Shown: positions 24,924 through 34,202 of the stretch, piece by piece
Position numbering within the stretch: the stretch's first letter is position 1
Layout of the letters: every line of letters starts with the position of its first letter
NCBI GenBank assembly: GCA_023419375.1
Contig: JAEZYD010000065.1
Span: forward strand, 41,557-105,556
Direction: 5' to 3'
Origin: Pseudomonadota bacterium
Lineage (GTDB): Bacteria; Desulfobacterota; Desulfovibrionia; Desulfovibrionales; Desulfovibrionaceae
Length of the DNA: 64,000 nt
The notes under the pieces: generated by a model
Databases searched by the model: none
Seen by the model: only the letters and a program-made list of their open reading frames with translations
What the model was told of the DNA's origin: nothing
Made by a program: the position numbers and the translations under genes

Positions 24924-27878
24924 CTATTTGCGCCGCTTGAGCCTGTCCAGCCGCTCCTGCATGAGGAAGCGCCCGGTGACGGAATTGGGGTCGGCCACAA
25001 TGGCCTCGGGCGTTCCGGCAGAAACTATCTGCCCGCCGTTTTCGCCGCCGCCGGGGCCCATATCCAGCACATGGTCGGATGCCAGGATCATGTCCGTATT
25101 GTGCTCGATAACCACCACACTGGCCCCCCGATCCACCAAGGCATGCAGCACCTTGATGAGCTTGCCCACCTCGTGCATGTGCAGGCCAGTGGTCGGCTCG
25201 TCAAGAATGTACATGGTTCCCGGCAGGGATCGCTTGCCCAGTTCGCGCGAAATCTTGATGCGCTGGGCTTCGCCGCCAGAGAGGGTCGTGGCGGGCTGCC
25301 CCAGTCGCAGATATTCCAGCCCCACCTCTTCCAGCACGGCAAGGCGGCGCTCCAGCGAGGGATAGTTTTCAAAAAGCTGGCGGGCCTGATGCACGGTGAG
25401 GTCGAGCACCTCGGCAATGTTCAGCCCCTTGTAGCGCACTTCAAGGGTTTCGTGGTTATAGCGTTTGCCCTTGCACACATCGCAGGTCACGTACACGTCG
25501 GGCAAAAAATGCATTTCAACACGAATCTGCCCGTCGCCTCCGCAAGCTTCGCAACGGCCCCCGCGCACGTTAAAGCTGAAACGCCCCGGCTTGTAACCGC
25601 GTTTGCGGGCGTCTTGCGTCATGGCAAAAATATTGCGAATTTCGTCAAAAATCTTGGTGTAGGTGGCGGGGTTGGAACGCGGCGTGCGGCCAATGGGCGT
25701 CTGGTCAATGGCCACAATGCGCTCTACAGGCGCGGAGCCTTCTTCGTATTCCAGCCCGCCGATGGTGCCGGGCTGATCCACGCGCAGGCCAAGGTTCAGG
25801 GCCACATGCTTGTAGAGCGTATCCACCACCAGCGAACTTTTACCGGAACCGGAAACACCGGTCACGCAGGTCAGCACGCCCAGAGGGATACGGCAGTCAA
25901 TATCGCGCAGGTTGTTGGTGGTGATGCCGTGCATGACCAACGCCCCCTGCCCTTCGCGCCGCTCGTCCGGCAGGGCGATCACATCGTCGCCGCGCAGGTA
26001 ACGGGCCGTGAGGGTGTCCGCCTTGCCGAGCAGGTCGTCCACCCGCCCCTGAAACATGATTTCGCCGCCCTGCGAGCCGGAGCCGGGGCCAAGTTCAATG
26101 ACCGTATCGGCCGCGCAGATGGTGGCCTCGTCATGCTCCACCACAAGCACGGTATTGCCGCGCGCCTGAAGCGACCGCAGGGTTCCCAGCAGTCGCTCGT
26201 TGTCACGCGGATGCAGGCCGATGGAAGGCTCGTCCAGCACGTAGGTAACGCCCACAAGACCTGAACCGAGTTGCGATGCCAGACGGATGCGCTGGGCCTC
26301 GCCGCCCGAAAGCGTGGACATGGAACGCCCCAGCGAAAGGTACTCAAGGCCCACGCTGCGCATGAACGACAGGCGGTGGGTCAGTTCCTTCATGAGCGGT
26401 TCGGCAATAATCACATGCCGCCCCGTAAATTCACGTTTTTCCAGCCATTCCAGCGCGCGCTCAACCGAAAGGTTGCAGAACTGCGCGATATTCAGGTCGT
26501 CCACCCGCACGGAGAGCGCGTTGGTGTTCAGACGCGCTCCGTGGCAGTCGGGGCAGTCCATGGTCTGCCGAAAACGCGACAGAGCCTCACGCCATGCATC
26601 ACCGTACTGCATGCCGCTTTCAAGTAGGGGGATGACGCCGGGCCAGCGTTTTTCGCTCACGCCCACCTGTCCCTGCGTGCGCAGGGCGTCAGAAAAATGC
26701 TCGCTCTGATAATCACCGCCAGCGCCAAGGGCCACGCTGCCGCCCATCCAGTTGCGGCGCAGGCCCAACGAGGCGCGCGCGGGGCGGCCCTGTTCATCCT
26801 CGCCGTAAAAAAGGGCGGAAAGCGCGTCTTCGCTGAACTGCTCCAACGGCGTGGAGAGCTGAAATTTGAAGCGTTTGCCCAGAGCCTTGAGCGCGTCCTC
26901 ATAACGGCTGAACATCTTGTCCGTAGCCCAGGGCAACAGTGCGCCCGTGTTCAACGAAAGCCCCATGTTGGGCGAAATGAGGCGCGGCTCAAAATAATCC
27001 ACGCCGCCGAGGCCCACGCAACGCGGGCAGGCGCCCTGCGGCCCGTTGAATGAAAACAGCTGCGGGCTGGGAGCCGGCAGAGAAATACGGCAATGCGCGC
27101 ACACCGAAGTGGTGGAATGCACGGTGTCGGCCTCCTGCCCTGCGGCGGCCTTGTCCGGCTCGTGCAGCACAAGGCGGCCCTCGCCATAGCGCAGGGCCAG
27201 CTCAACCGAATCCGCCAGACGCCCGCGAATGCCCTCCTTGTTCACCAGGCGGTCAACCACCAGATCAATGGAGTGCTTCTTGTTCTTGTCCAGCGTGGGC
27301 ACATCGTCCAACGTATAGAACTCGCCGTTGACGCGCACACGGGCAAAGCCTTCGGCCTTGAGCTTTTTGAACTTGTCCTGATGCGTGCCCTTCTGAAGTT
27401 CCACCAGCGGAGCCATGACCATGAACTTGGTGCCCTGCGGCAGGGCCATGATATCGCCAATGATTTCATCTGCCGCGCGGGCCTCGATGGGCCGCCCGCA
27501 CTGGGGGCAATACATGCGCCCAAGCCGGGCAAAAAATACGCGCAGAAAGTCGTAAATTTCCGTGACTGTCCCCACGGTTGAACGCGGGTTGCGCGAAACG
27601 CTCTGCTGTTCAAGCGATATGGCGGGCGAAAGCCCCTCGATCTTTTCCACGTCCGGCTTGTCCATCTGGGGCAAAAACTGGCGGGCGTAGGCAGACAGCG
27701 ATTCCACATAGCGGCGCTGGCCTTCGGCGTACACGATGTCGAACGCCAGCGTTGATTTGCCGGAACCTGACGGGCCGCAAATCACCACCAGCTCGTCACG
27801 AGGAATGTCCAGGCTGATATTTTTGAGATTGTGCTGGCGGGCCTTTTCGATGTGGATGCAGGGCTTGCTTGTGTTCAT
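24924..27878 (-). CDS. uvrA: Excinuclease ABC subunit A
   Basis: 984 residues, slightly longer than E. coli UvrA (940). Two ABC modules are seen: Walker A GPSGSGKST near the N-terminus and GVSGSGKSS in the second half; signatures LSGGEAQRI occur twice. Zinc-finger pairs include CPQCGRPI and CEACGGDGQ. UvrA dimers scan DNA for bulky lesions and load UvrB in nucleotide excision repair. The frame stays open for 63 more codons upstream, but MNTSKPCIHIEKARQHNLKN at 27878 is the family start; its Shine-Dalgarno is weak. Confidence 0.97.
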   Translation of the reverse strand: MNTSKPCIHIEKARQHNLKNISLDIPRDELVVICGPSGSGKSTLAFDIVYAEGQRRYVESLSAYARQFLPQMDKPDVEKIEGLSPAISLEQQSVSRNPRSTVGTVTEIYDFLRVFFARLGRMYCPQCGRPIEARAADEIIGDIMALPQGTKFMVMAPLVELQKGTHQDKFKKLKAEGFARVRVNGEFYTLDDVPTLDKNKKHSIDLVVDRLVNKEGIRGRLADSVELALRYGEGRLVLHEPDKAAAGQEADTVHSTTSVCAHCRISLPAPSPQLFSFNGPQGACPRCVGLGGVDYFEPRLISPNMGLSLNTGALLPWATDKMFSRYEDALKALGKRFKFQLSTPLEQFSEDALSALFYGEDEQGRPARASLGLRRNWMGGSVALGAGGDYQSEHFSDALRTQGQVGVSEKRWPGVIPLLESGMQYGDAWREALSRFRQTMDCPDCHGARLNTNALSVRVDDLNIAQFCNLSVERALEWLEKREFTGRHVIIAEPLMKELTHRLSFMRSVGLEYLSLGRSMSTLSGGEAQRIRLASQLGSGLVGVTYVLDEPSIGLHPRDNERLLGTLRSLQARGNTVLVVEHDEATICAADTVIELGPGSGSQGGEIMFQGRVDDLLGKADTLTARYLRGDDVIALPDERREGQGALVMHGITTNNLRDIDCRIPLGVLTCVTGVSGSGKSSLVVDTLYKHVALNLGLRVDQPGTIGGLEYEEGSAPVERIVAIDQTPIGRTPRSNPATYTKIFDEIRNIFAMTQDARKRGYKPGRFSFNVRGGRCEACGGDGQIRVEMHFLPDVYVTCDVCKGKRYNHETLEVRYKGLNIAEVLDLTVHQARQLFENYPSLERRLAVLEEVGLEYLRLGQPATTLSGGEAQRIKISRELGKRSLPGTMYILDEPTTGLHMHEVGKLIKVLHALVDRGASVVVIEHNTDMILASDHVLDMGPGGGENGGQIVSAGTPEAIVADPNSVTGRFLMQERLDRLKRRK

Positions 27879-28089
27879 GAAAGCATATGTAAGCGGCCCA
27901 AGGGGCATTGGCAAGGGCAGAGCCTGTGTATTTTTGCGCGCCCCTAGCCGCTGCAAAATGCACCCTAAGCCCCCAACCACCCGTATTGCGCAATCCTTTG
28001 CCTGCATGCATGGACAAGCCTTGCTGAAAGCGGTATAAAAATTTTTACAGCACGTCTGTTTCTGCAATCATCTGTCTGCGGGAGGATGT

Positions 28090-28701
28090 ATGCCGCGTCA
28101 TATACACTGTTTACTGATTGTTCTGTTGCTTGCCGCACTGTCGGATTCTGTGCAGGCCGCCGAAAGCGAAGTCACTGCCCGCAGTATCTTTGCACTGCTG
28201 CCCGAAAGTATTTTTGAAAACACTCCTGAAGGTCTGAGCCCGCAGGAAAAGCAGAAACTGCTCTCTGCCGGGCATTCGGAATTTTGGGAGATCGCCGGAG
28301 AAACGGAGGACGTTCTGGTGTTCGCCTCCATGCCGTTCAGGGATACCGCCGTTGCCCTGCGCCTGTTCCGCAACGCTGCGGACGGCTCCGTGCTCGCCGC
28401 GTTCGGCACCCTGGGCGGCGCTGTGTGTACCCTTGAGCTGTGGCGGGTTGACGCCACTGGCCGAGCCGTGCCCGTGGATACCCCGCAAGAGCCGGACATA
28501 AGCGCCTTTTTTGCCCCGGGCCGCAAAATGCCGCCCGATGTTCAGGCTACGGTCATGATCTGCCTTGGCCTTGGCGGCCTCAAGGCGCAGCCCATGTTCT
28601 GGACCAGTACGGGCATGGCCCATGTTCCGGTAGACAATGACGTAAGCTTTCAGTGGAATGGCAAAAGTTTTGAAAAGCTGGTGCAGCCGCACACTGATTA
28701 G
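28090..28701 (+). CDS. Exported protein of unknown function
   Basis: 203 residues. A signal peptide is clear (MPRHIHCLLIVLLLAALSDS, cleavage likely after VQAA). The mature part is a mixed alpha/beta sequence with no family I recognise. Features are VARS-IFALLPESIF near the start and two or three scattered Cys. GGGAGG precedes the ATG. It is divergent from uvrA and followed by an inverted repeat at 28742-28784. Probably periplasmic. Confidence 0.75.
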   Translation: MPRHIHCLLIVLLLAALSDSVQAAESEVTARSIFALLPESIFENTPEGLSPQEKQKLLSAGHSEFWEIAGETEDVLVFASMPFRDTAVALRLFRNAADGSVLAAFGTLGGAVCTLELWRVDATGRAVPVDTPQEPDISAFFAPGRKMPPDVQATVMICLGLGGLKAQPMFWTSTGMAHVPVDNDVSFQWNGKSFEKLVQPHTD

Positions 28702-28741
28702 CGGCCCAGCATGAAAATCAGGGTTGGGTTCCCGCAAGGGA

Positions 28742-28784
28742 AAGGCCCGTTTCTGCCGGAAAATATCCTGCGGAAACGGGCCTT
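28742..28784. repeat. Inverted repeat AAGGCCCGTTTC / GAAACGGGCCTT
   Basis: A perfect 12-bp stem with a 19-base loop and no T-run. Almost the same arms recur at 36601-36649, where they end the msrAB gene. It may be a weak terminator or a dispersed hairpin. Confidence 0.7.
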
Positions 28785-28866
28785 GTAGTTGTGTGAAAAT
28801 TCAGCGTTGGGCAACGGCTACATGGCTATTTTGTTCTCTGACACAGCCAGCAAGCAAAAAAACCGT

Positions 28867-29754
28867 TCAGCCCCGCCTGCCCGCAAGGCTGAACAGCACC
28901 AAAGCCCCCATGATGATCGCCCCGCCCGCAAAGGTGGAGGCCTCCGGCAGGCCGCCCGTCACCATGAAATCAAGCAGCATGGACAAAAAGGGCGTCAGGA
29001 ACATGTAGTTGGTCACAAGGCTTGTACGCGGGGCCAGAGCAAGGGCTCTTGTCCAGAGCAGGTAGGCTGCGGCACTGGGAAAAATCCCCAGAAAAAGCGC
29101 AAGCCACAGCGCGCTGGCGGGGGCAGCCTGCACCTGGGCCACGGCCTGCGGCAGGCAGTACAGCAAAAACAGCGTACCGGCAAAAAAACTCCAGCCAGCG
29201 ATTTCCATGGAGCCGTAGTGTCGCGACAAGGTGCGCTGCGTAATATTATAAAGACTTATGAGCACTGCGGCCACCAGCACCCAGCCCATGCCTGGGGCCA
29301 GCATAAATCCGCGCCCGCCGCCGTTCATCACCACCACGCCGCCAAATGCCAGCGCAAGCGCAAGCCAGCGCAACGCGGGCAAACGCTCGCTGAAGAACAG
29401 ACGCGCCAGCGCCGCCGTCAGGAGGGGAGCCGTGGAAATGACAATGCAGTTGGTGGTGGGGTTGAGGGTGATGGAACCCTCATTGAAGGCCAGCAGATAC
29501 AGCGTGAAGCCGCTCAGCCCTGCCGCCGCGAACAGGGGCAGATGCCGGGCGGAAGGAACAAAAAATCCCCCGCGCGCCCTGCCCCTTGCCAGCAGAATAC
29601 CAAGAAATGCCAGTGATGCCACCGCGCAGCGTACAAGGCCCAGCGGCCCCGGCGTAAAAAACGCCAGCGCAACCTTGGTGTACACATAGGCGGTTGACCA
29701 CAGCACAACAGTGGCAAAGGCATAGGCCTGACAGACCAGCGCGGGATTGTTCAT
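28867..29754 (-). CDS. EamA-family (DMT superfamily) transporter
   Basis: 295 residues with ten predicted helices in two EamA repeats. The first repeat shows FATVVLWSTAYVYTKVAL and the second GMGWVLVAAVLISLYNITQR. Family members export amino acids, nucleosides or other small metabolites from the inner membrane; the substrate is unknown. The start MNNPALVCQA at 29754 is taken over the longer frame to 29808 because the first membrane helix follows directly. Confidence 0.88.
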   Translation of the reverse strand: MNNPALVCQAYAFATVVLWSTAYVYTKVALAFFTPGPLGLVRCAVASLAFLGILLARGRARGGFFVPSARHLPLFAAAGLSGFTLYLLAFNEGSITLNPTTNCIVISTAPLLTAALARLFFSERLPALRWLALALAFGGVVVMNGGGRGFMLAPGMGWVLVAAVLISLYNITQRTLSRHYGSMEIAGWSFFAGTLFLLYCLPQAVAQVQAAPASALWLALFLGIFPSAAAYLLWTRALALAPRTSLVTNYMFLTPFLSMLLDFMVTGGLPEASTFAGGAIIMGALVLFSLAGRRG

Positions 29755-29865
29755 GACTATTCTTGGCGAATAGTTACATGCGGCGGAAGCCCGAAGTATC
29801 GCCCGCATACGCCGCGCGGGCGGCCCGGGCTTTCGTGGCCGGATATCGGCCAGTTCGGGCTATCG

Positions 29866-30456
29866 CTATTTTTCCAGCCACTCACCGAGACGAGTTGCGA
29901 GAGTTGCCTCATCAAAGCGCGGGGTGGCGTACATGCCTGCGGCCTCGCGCTGGCGGGCTGCTTCTGCAAGAATAATGGCCGAAGCCACAGAAACGTTGAA
30001 GCTCTGGATCATGCCGTACATGGGGATGTACAGCTCGCCATCGGCGGCAGCCAGCAGTTCCGGCTCAACGCCGCTGTGCTCGTTGCCCATGATCACCGCC
30101 GTGGGGCGGGTAAAATCCCATTCCCGCATGGGGCGGGCCTTTTCTGTAAACGAGGTGGCAAGCACCTGCATGCCCTCACCGCGCAGCTCCGCCATCATGC
30201 CTTCGCAGGTTTTGTGGCGCTCGGTTTCTACCCATTTGCGGGCCGAGGCCGATGTTTTGCGCCCCAAAGCTGGAAATGCCGTGTTGGTATAATACAGGTG
30301 CACGCGGCTGACGCCAAAGGCGTCGCACGAGCGATAAATGGCCGAAACGTTGTGCGGGTCGTGGATATTGGCAAGCACCAGCGTAAGGTCCGGCTGGCGG
30401 TGACTCAGCACTTCCAGAAAGCGGGCCTTGCGCCGTGCCGTAGGTTCTTTGGGCAT
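29866..30456 (-). CDS. RNA 2'-O-methyltransferase, TrmH/SpoU family
   Basis: 196 residues. The three SPOUT motifs are present: NIHDPHNVSAIYRSCDAFGV, AVIMGNEHSGVEPE, and IPMYGMIQSFNVSVASAI. These form the trefoil-knot SAM site. Length and motifs fit tRNA (guanosine-18-2'-O)-methyltransferase TrmH, though rRNA targets cannot be excluded. The start MPKEPTARR at 30456 has AAGGA upstream. The gene is divergent from the antiporter gene. Confidence 0.92.
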   Translation of the reverse strand: MPKEPTARRKARFLEVLSHRQPDLTLVLANIHDPHNVSAIYRSCDAFGVSRVHLYYTNTAFPALGRKTSASARKWVETERHKTCEGMMAELRGEGMQVLATSFTEKARPMREWDFTRPTAVIMGNEHSGVEPELLAAADGELYIPMYGMIQSFNVSVASAIILAEAARQREAAGMYATPRFDEATLATRLGEWLEK

Positions 30457-30635
30457 GGCTGATTCCTTACACATGTAATTGATTGCTGCCCTTGTGTGGC
30501 AGAAAACGGCCATTCAGGCAAGTGCGCCGATCTGCCGGAATGGACGGACAATGCCAATTAGGGTATATTCAGCACACCAGTCGTGGTCGATTTTTCTTAT
30601 CGGCCTGCAATTCATTCACTTTTTTTAGGAGCAAC

Positions 30636-32093
30636 ATGAATCTACTCCGCCTCTCTGCATATGCTCTGAGCGCACTGCTGCTTACTCCCTACACGGCTCT
30701 TGCCGCCGCCGACCATCTTACAGTTCCCGGCACCCTCTCCGCATGGTGGATCATCCCTTTTGCGGGCATGCTGCTTTCCATAGCCATACTGCCGCTGACC
30801 GCCCATATTTTCTGGGAACATCACCGGGGCAAGATTTCCATTTTCTGGGCGCTCACCTTTCTTGTGCCGTGTCTGGCTGTCTATGGCCCAGGCGTGACCT
30901 TCTATGAATTCTGCCACATCATCCTGCTGGATTACGTGCCCTTCCTTGTACTTCTTTTTTCGCTGTACACGGTTGCGGGCGGGGTACGCCTTAAAGGTTC
31001 GCTCACAGGCACGCCGCCCGTGAATCTGGGCATTCTCGCCATAGGAACCGTGCTGGCAAGCTGGATGGGCACCACAGGGGCCGCCATGCTGCTTGTGCGC
31101 CCGTTGCTGCGGGCCAATGCGCACCGCAAATACCGTGTGCATTCTGTGGTATTCTTCATTTTTCTGGTGGCAAACATCGGCGGCTCACTCTCGCCGCTGG
31201 GCGACCCGCCGCTGTTTCTGGGTTTTTTGAAGGGCGTGGACTTTTTCTGGACAACCTCGCACCTGTTTTTAAAGACCCTGAGCCTTTCCACAGCCCTGCT
31301 GGCGATCTATTTTGTTCTGGACATGGTGCTCTATAACAAGGAAGGCCGCCCCGTGCCGCCGACCAATCCAGCTGAAGCCGCGTCCGCAAGACCGGGGCAG
31401 GCAATGCCCAGCCAGGAAAAGCTCGGACTTGACGGCAAGATCAACCTGCTGTTTCTGCTGGGCGTGGTGACTGCCGTGCTGCTTTCCGGCCTGTTCCCGC
31501 TGGGAACAATCGCCACGGTGGGCGGCGTGCCGCTGGAAACGCAAAACGTGCTGCGCGATGCCGCCCTGCTCTGCCTGGCGTGGCTTTCCATGCGCTACAC
31601 CAGCCGCAGATGCCGCGAATTGAATGGCTTTACGTGGGGCCCCATTGAAGAAGTGGCCCAACTGTTCTTTGGTATTTTTGTCAGCATGATTCCGGCCATG
31701 GCCATTCTCAAGGCAGGAAGCTCCGGCGCGCTGGCCCCGCTGGTGGAACTGGTCTCGCGCGACGGGCAGCCGGTCAATGCCATGTACTTCTGGCTGACGG
31801 GCATTCTTTCCAGCTTTCTGGATAATGCGCCGACCTATATGGTCTTTTTCAACACAGCGGGCGGCGATGCGCAAACGCTCATGCACCAAATGCCCGAAAC
31901 GCTGGCGGCCATTTCCGCTGGCGCGGTCTTTATGGGCGCATGCAGCTACATAGGCAACGCGCCCAACTTTATGGTGCGGGCCATTGCGGAAGATCAGGGC
32001 GTGCGTATGCCCGGATTTTTCGGCTACATTTTGTGGTCGGTCTGCATTCTTGTGCCGCTGTTCGCCCTGCTGACCTGGTTTTTCTTTACCTAG
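30636..32093 (+). CDS. Sodium:proton antiporter, NhaD-like (ion transporter superfamily)
   Basis: 485 residues with about 11-13 membrane helices. Typical segments are GTVLASWMGTTGAAMLLVRPL, VANIGGSLSPLGDPPLFLGF and SSFLDNAPTYMVFFN, the last two being the paired GD-P and N-P motifs of the NhaD/ArsB superfamily. It should exchange Na+ for H+ across the inner membrane; a carboxylate substrate is a less likely alternative. TTTAGGAGCAAC before the ATG at 30636 decides the start over the upstream open frame. Confidence 0.9.
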   Translation: MNLLRLSAYALSALLLTPYTALAAADHLTVPGTLSAWWIIPFAGMLLSIAILPLTAHIFWEHHRGKISIFWALTFLVPCLAVYGPGVTFYEFCHIILLDYVPFLVLLFSLYTVAGGVRLKGSLTGTPPVNLGILAIGTVLASWMGTTGAAMLLVRPLLRANAHRKYRVHSVVFFIFLVANIGGSLSPLGDPPLFLGFLKGVDFFWTTSHLFLKTLSLSTALLAIYFVLDMVLYNKEGRPVPPTNPAEAASARPGQAMPSQEKLGLDGKINLLFLLGVVTAVLLSGLFPLGTIATVGGVPLETQNVLRDAALLCLAWLSMRYTSRRCRELNGFTWGPIEEVAQLFFGIFVSMIPAMAILKAGSSGALAPLVELVSRDGQPVNAMYFWLTGILSSFLDNAPTYMVFFNTAGGDAQTLMHQMPETLAAISAGAVFMGACSYIGNAPNFMVRAIAEDQGVRMPGFFGYILWSVCILVPLFALLTWFFFT

Positions 32094-32156
32094 GCCGCGG
32101 GACTGGTCGAGCCTGGGCTGACTGCTGGCACAGCCTAGCACTGTCAACACGCAAAA

Positions 32157-32177
32157 AGGCGGGCTTCATGCCCGCCT
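32157..32177. repeat. Hairpin copy 1 of the duplicated terminator
   Basis: AGGCGGGC and GCCCGCCT arms around TTCAT, preceded by the same 20-base sequence as copy 2. The T-run of copy 2 is missing on the plus strand, but the A-run gives T on the minus strand. Confidence 0.75.
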
Positions 32178-32320
32178 GATACCGATCAAACGCCGCTTTG
32201 CGGCATTTGCGCCGCCAGCGTCAGCAAAGCCGCCGGGCGGAATACACGCAAACCAGTCGCTCATCGGTGCGGCAAAGCCGCAACCGGCTCCTGATTTCCG
32301 ATTGTGTTGACGCTGTCAAC

Positions 32321-32357
32321 ACGCAAAAAGGCGGGCATGAAGCCCGCCTTTTTGCGT
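32321..32357. terminator. Bidirectional terminator between the antiporter gene and hydG
   Basis: Perfect 16-bp stem ACGCAAAAAGGCGGGC (32321-32336) and its complement (32342-32357), loop ATGAA, with T-runs within the stem on both strands. Confidence 0.9.
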
Positions 32358-32406
32358 TAACAACAGAGTACGCTTGCCGTTGAGGGTTTTATCTGCAAGC
32401 GGTCTG

Positions 32407-33798
32407 TTAAATGAATTCGTCAATGCGACCAGCGCGCACCTTGGTAAGCAGCCTTTTGGCAGCGCCATGCTCGCCCGTGGTCATTTTGTCCATTTTTTCG
32501 GCCAGCAGCTGTTCGCCGATCATGCGCGTGTAGGGCGTGGCGTAGTGCAGCAGAAATTCCAGGAACGAAGCCGCAGAGTTGGGGCCGCACTGGTTTTTCA
32601 TGCCGCATTCGCGCACCATGGAAAGGAATTCTTCGCCCGTGCGTCCCAGCCGGGGGCAGGCAGCGCAAAATGACGGCAGATGGCGGGCTTCTTCCAGCAG
32701 AAAGCGCACCACTTCATCCACGTGGCAATCTTCGCCAATGGGGAAGGCAACCTTGTGCTCGGGATTGTCGATCCAGCTGTCGTAGGGATTGGCAACGCTG
32801 CCCGTGAGCAGTTGCGAAGCGCCCGCGCTACAGCCATCGCGCCACAGGCCTGCAGGCTCCTTGGTGGTCAGGATGATGCCCGCGTAAGGAACCGCCAGCC
32901 GGGCAATAGCCACGCAGCGCAGGTAGTCGGCATCGCTCACGGGATAGGGCGTTTGCATGTTGCTGCCGGGGGCGCAACGCATGCGGTGCAGGCTCAGAGT
33001 GCGGCACCCCGTGTCGTAGGCCCGCAGCAAGTGCGCCTGATGCTGCACGATGCCCAGCAGGTCGTACTGCCAGGGGCCAAGGCCCAGCATCAAGCCGCCG
33101 CCCACGTCCGGCACCCCCGCCTGAAAGGCCACATCGGCGGCGTTCAGCCGGGCGTAGTAATCACTCTTGGGGCCAGAGATGTGGGCTGCGCGATAGCTGG
33201 CTTCGTGGTAGGTGTCCTGATAAATCAGCACGGTGCCCACATATGATTCCAGCAGGGCGGCATACTCATGCGATTCCAGAGCGCCCACGTTCACGTTGAC
33301 GCTGTGCACCTCGCCCACGCCGTCAAAAGCCGTGTACAGAATGCTGATGGCCTCGGACAGATATTCAATATCCGCATTGGGCAACTGCCCGCTTACAAGA
33401 AAAATGCGTTTGTGGCCCTGACGGATAAGCTTGAGGGCTGCCTCGCGCATTTCAGGCGAGGTCATATACTTGCGCTCAACGGCCTTGTTGCTCTTGCGGT
33501 TGGCGCAGTAGAGGCATTCGCTGCCGCAGTGATTGGAAATGTGCAGAGGGGCAGAAAGCACAATACGGTCGCCGTAAACCTTTTGCTTGACTTCATCGGC
33601 GGCTGCCATAATGCGTCCAACGCCCACGCCGTCCTGCACGCGCATGAGGGCGACTGTTTCCGCCATGGAGAGCGGCTGTAGTTCAAGCGACTTGTTGAGG
33701 ATATCCCGAAGCTCTGCGGCGTCAGGTGCTGTTTCCCTTTCCAGAGCTGTGCCAATGGCCTGGGCATCAAACCAGCGGGGCTGTGCATCAACAGACAT
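32407..33798 (-). CDS. hydG: [FeFe]-hydrogenase H-cluster maturase HydG
   Basis: 463 residues. The radical SAM motif CGSECLYC (CX3CX2C) is at about residues 90-100. The C-terminal cluster site CAACPRLGRTG...NQC has exactly the CX2CX22C spacing of HydG. HydG splits tyrosine to p-cresol, CO and cyanide and builds the Fe(CO)2CN unit of the H-cluster. No hydE, hydF or hydrogenase gene is adjacent, so the system is scattered. The start MSVDAQPRWF at 33798 follows AAGGAAGG. A 16-bp palindrome about 140 bases upstream may be an operator. Confidence 0.96.
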   Translation of the reverse strand: MSVDAQPRWFDAQAIGTALERETAPDAAELRDILNKSLELQPLSMAETVALMRVQDGVGVGRIMAAADEVKQKVYGDRIVLSAPLHISNHCGSECLYCANRKSNKAVERKYMTSPEMREAALKLIRQGHKRIFLVSGQLPNADIEYLSEAISILYTAFDGVGEVHSVNVNVGALESHEYAALLESYVGTVLIYQDTYHEASYRAAHISGPKSDYYARLNAADVAFQAGVPDVGGGLMLGLGPWQYDLLGIVQHQAHLLRAYDTGCRTLSLHRMRCAPGSNMQTPYPVSDADYLRCVAIARLAVPYAGIILTTKEPAGLWRDGCSAGASQLLTGSVANPYDSWIDNPEHKVAFPIGEDCHVDEVVRFLLEEARHLPSFCAACPRLGRTGEEFLSMVRECGMKNQCGPNSAASFLEFLLHYATPYTRMIGEQLLAEKMDKMTTGEHGAAKRLLTKVRAGRIDEFI

Positions 33799-34202
33799 GG
33801 GAACCTTCCTTGCAATAATTTTCAATAATTTCAGCAGGATTATCGCAATAACAATCCTGCGCTACATGTTACTTTGTTCACAAGCAGCACATTATTTATT
33901 TCACATTTGCAAGTCAAGGTATGTACGCCTGCTTGTTTGATTAATCAAACTATAAATTTTGCTGGTAACAACAAAATAAGTTAAATTAAAATGGATGGAT
34001 ATAATCGGCAGCATTCAGCCTTATTAAAAAATTAAACACATAAAAAAAATTTGTATTTATTTGCGCAGTGCATGCCAGCGGATATTCTTGCGCCGCAAAA
34101 GCCGCAGCGATATATTGCGCATGGCGAAAAAAGGGCAGTCTGCCTGCCAAAAACCTTAAATAACAACTCCCGCAGCCTGCACATTCACTTCAAGGAAAAT
34201 CC
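33799..34202. other. AT-rich divergent promoter region
   Basis: Between hydG and the BMP-family gene. It is markedly AT-rich from 33830 to 34060. It contains the palindrome at 33935-33950. No coding sequence. Confidence 0.6.
33935..33950. promoter_or_regulatory. Perfect 16-bp palindrome, candidate operator for hydG or the BMP gene
   Basis: GTTTGATT/AATCAAAC is self-complementary over 16 bases. It resembles an FNR/CRP-class half-site TTGAT, but the two halves are two bases apart, not four, so the factor is unknown. Confidence 0.5.

Larger units (their letters stand above)
32094..32406. other. Gene-free interval with a duplicated terminator hairpin
   Basis: Between two convergent genes. CTGTCAACACGCAAAAAGGC occurs at both ends (32141-32160 and 32313-32332), each followed by a hairpin. 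The 135 bases between contain further short hairpins such as GCCGCTTTGCGGC and GCGGCAAAGCCGC. Confidence 0.75.

Noticed and set aside
24822..26264. 480-residue open frame antisense to uvrA
   Set aside because: uvrA is unambiguous on the other strand; no motif in this frame.
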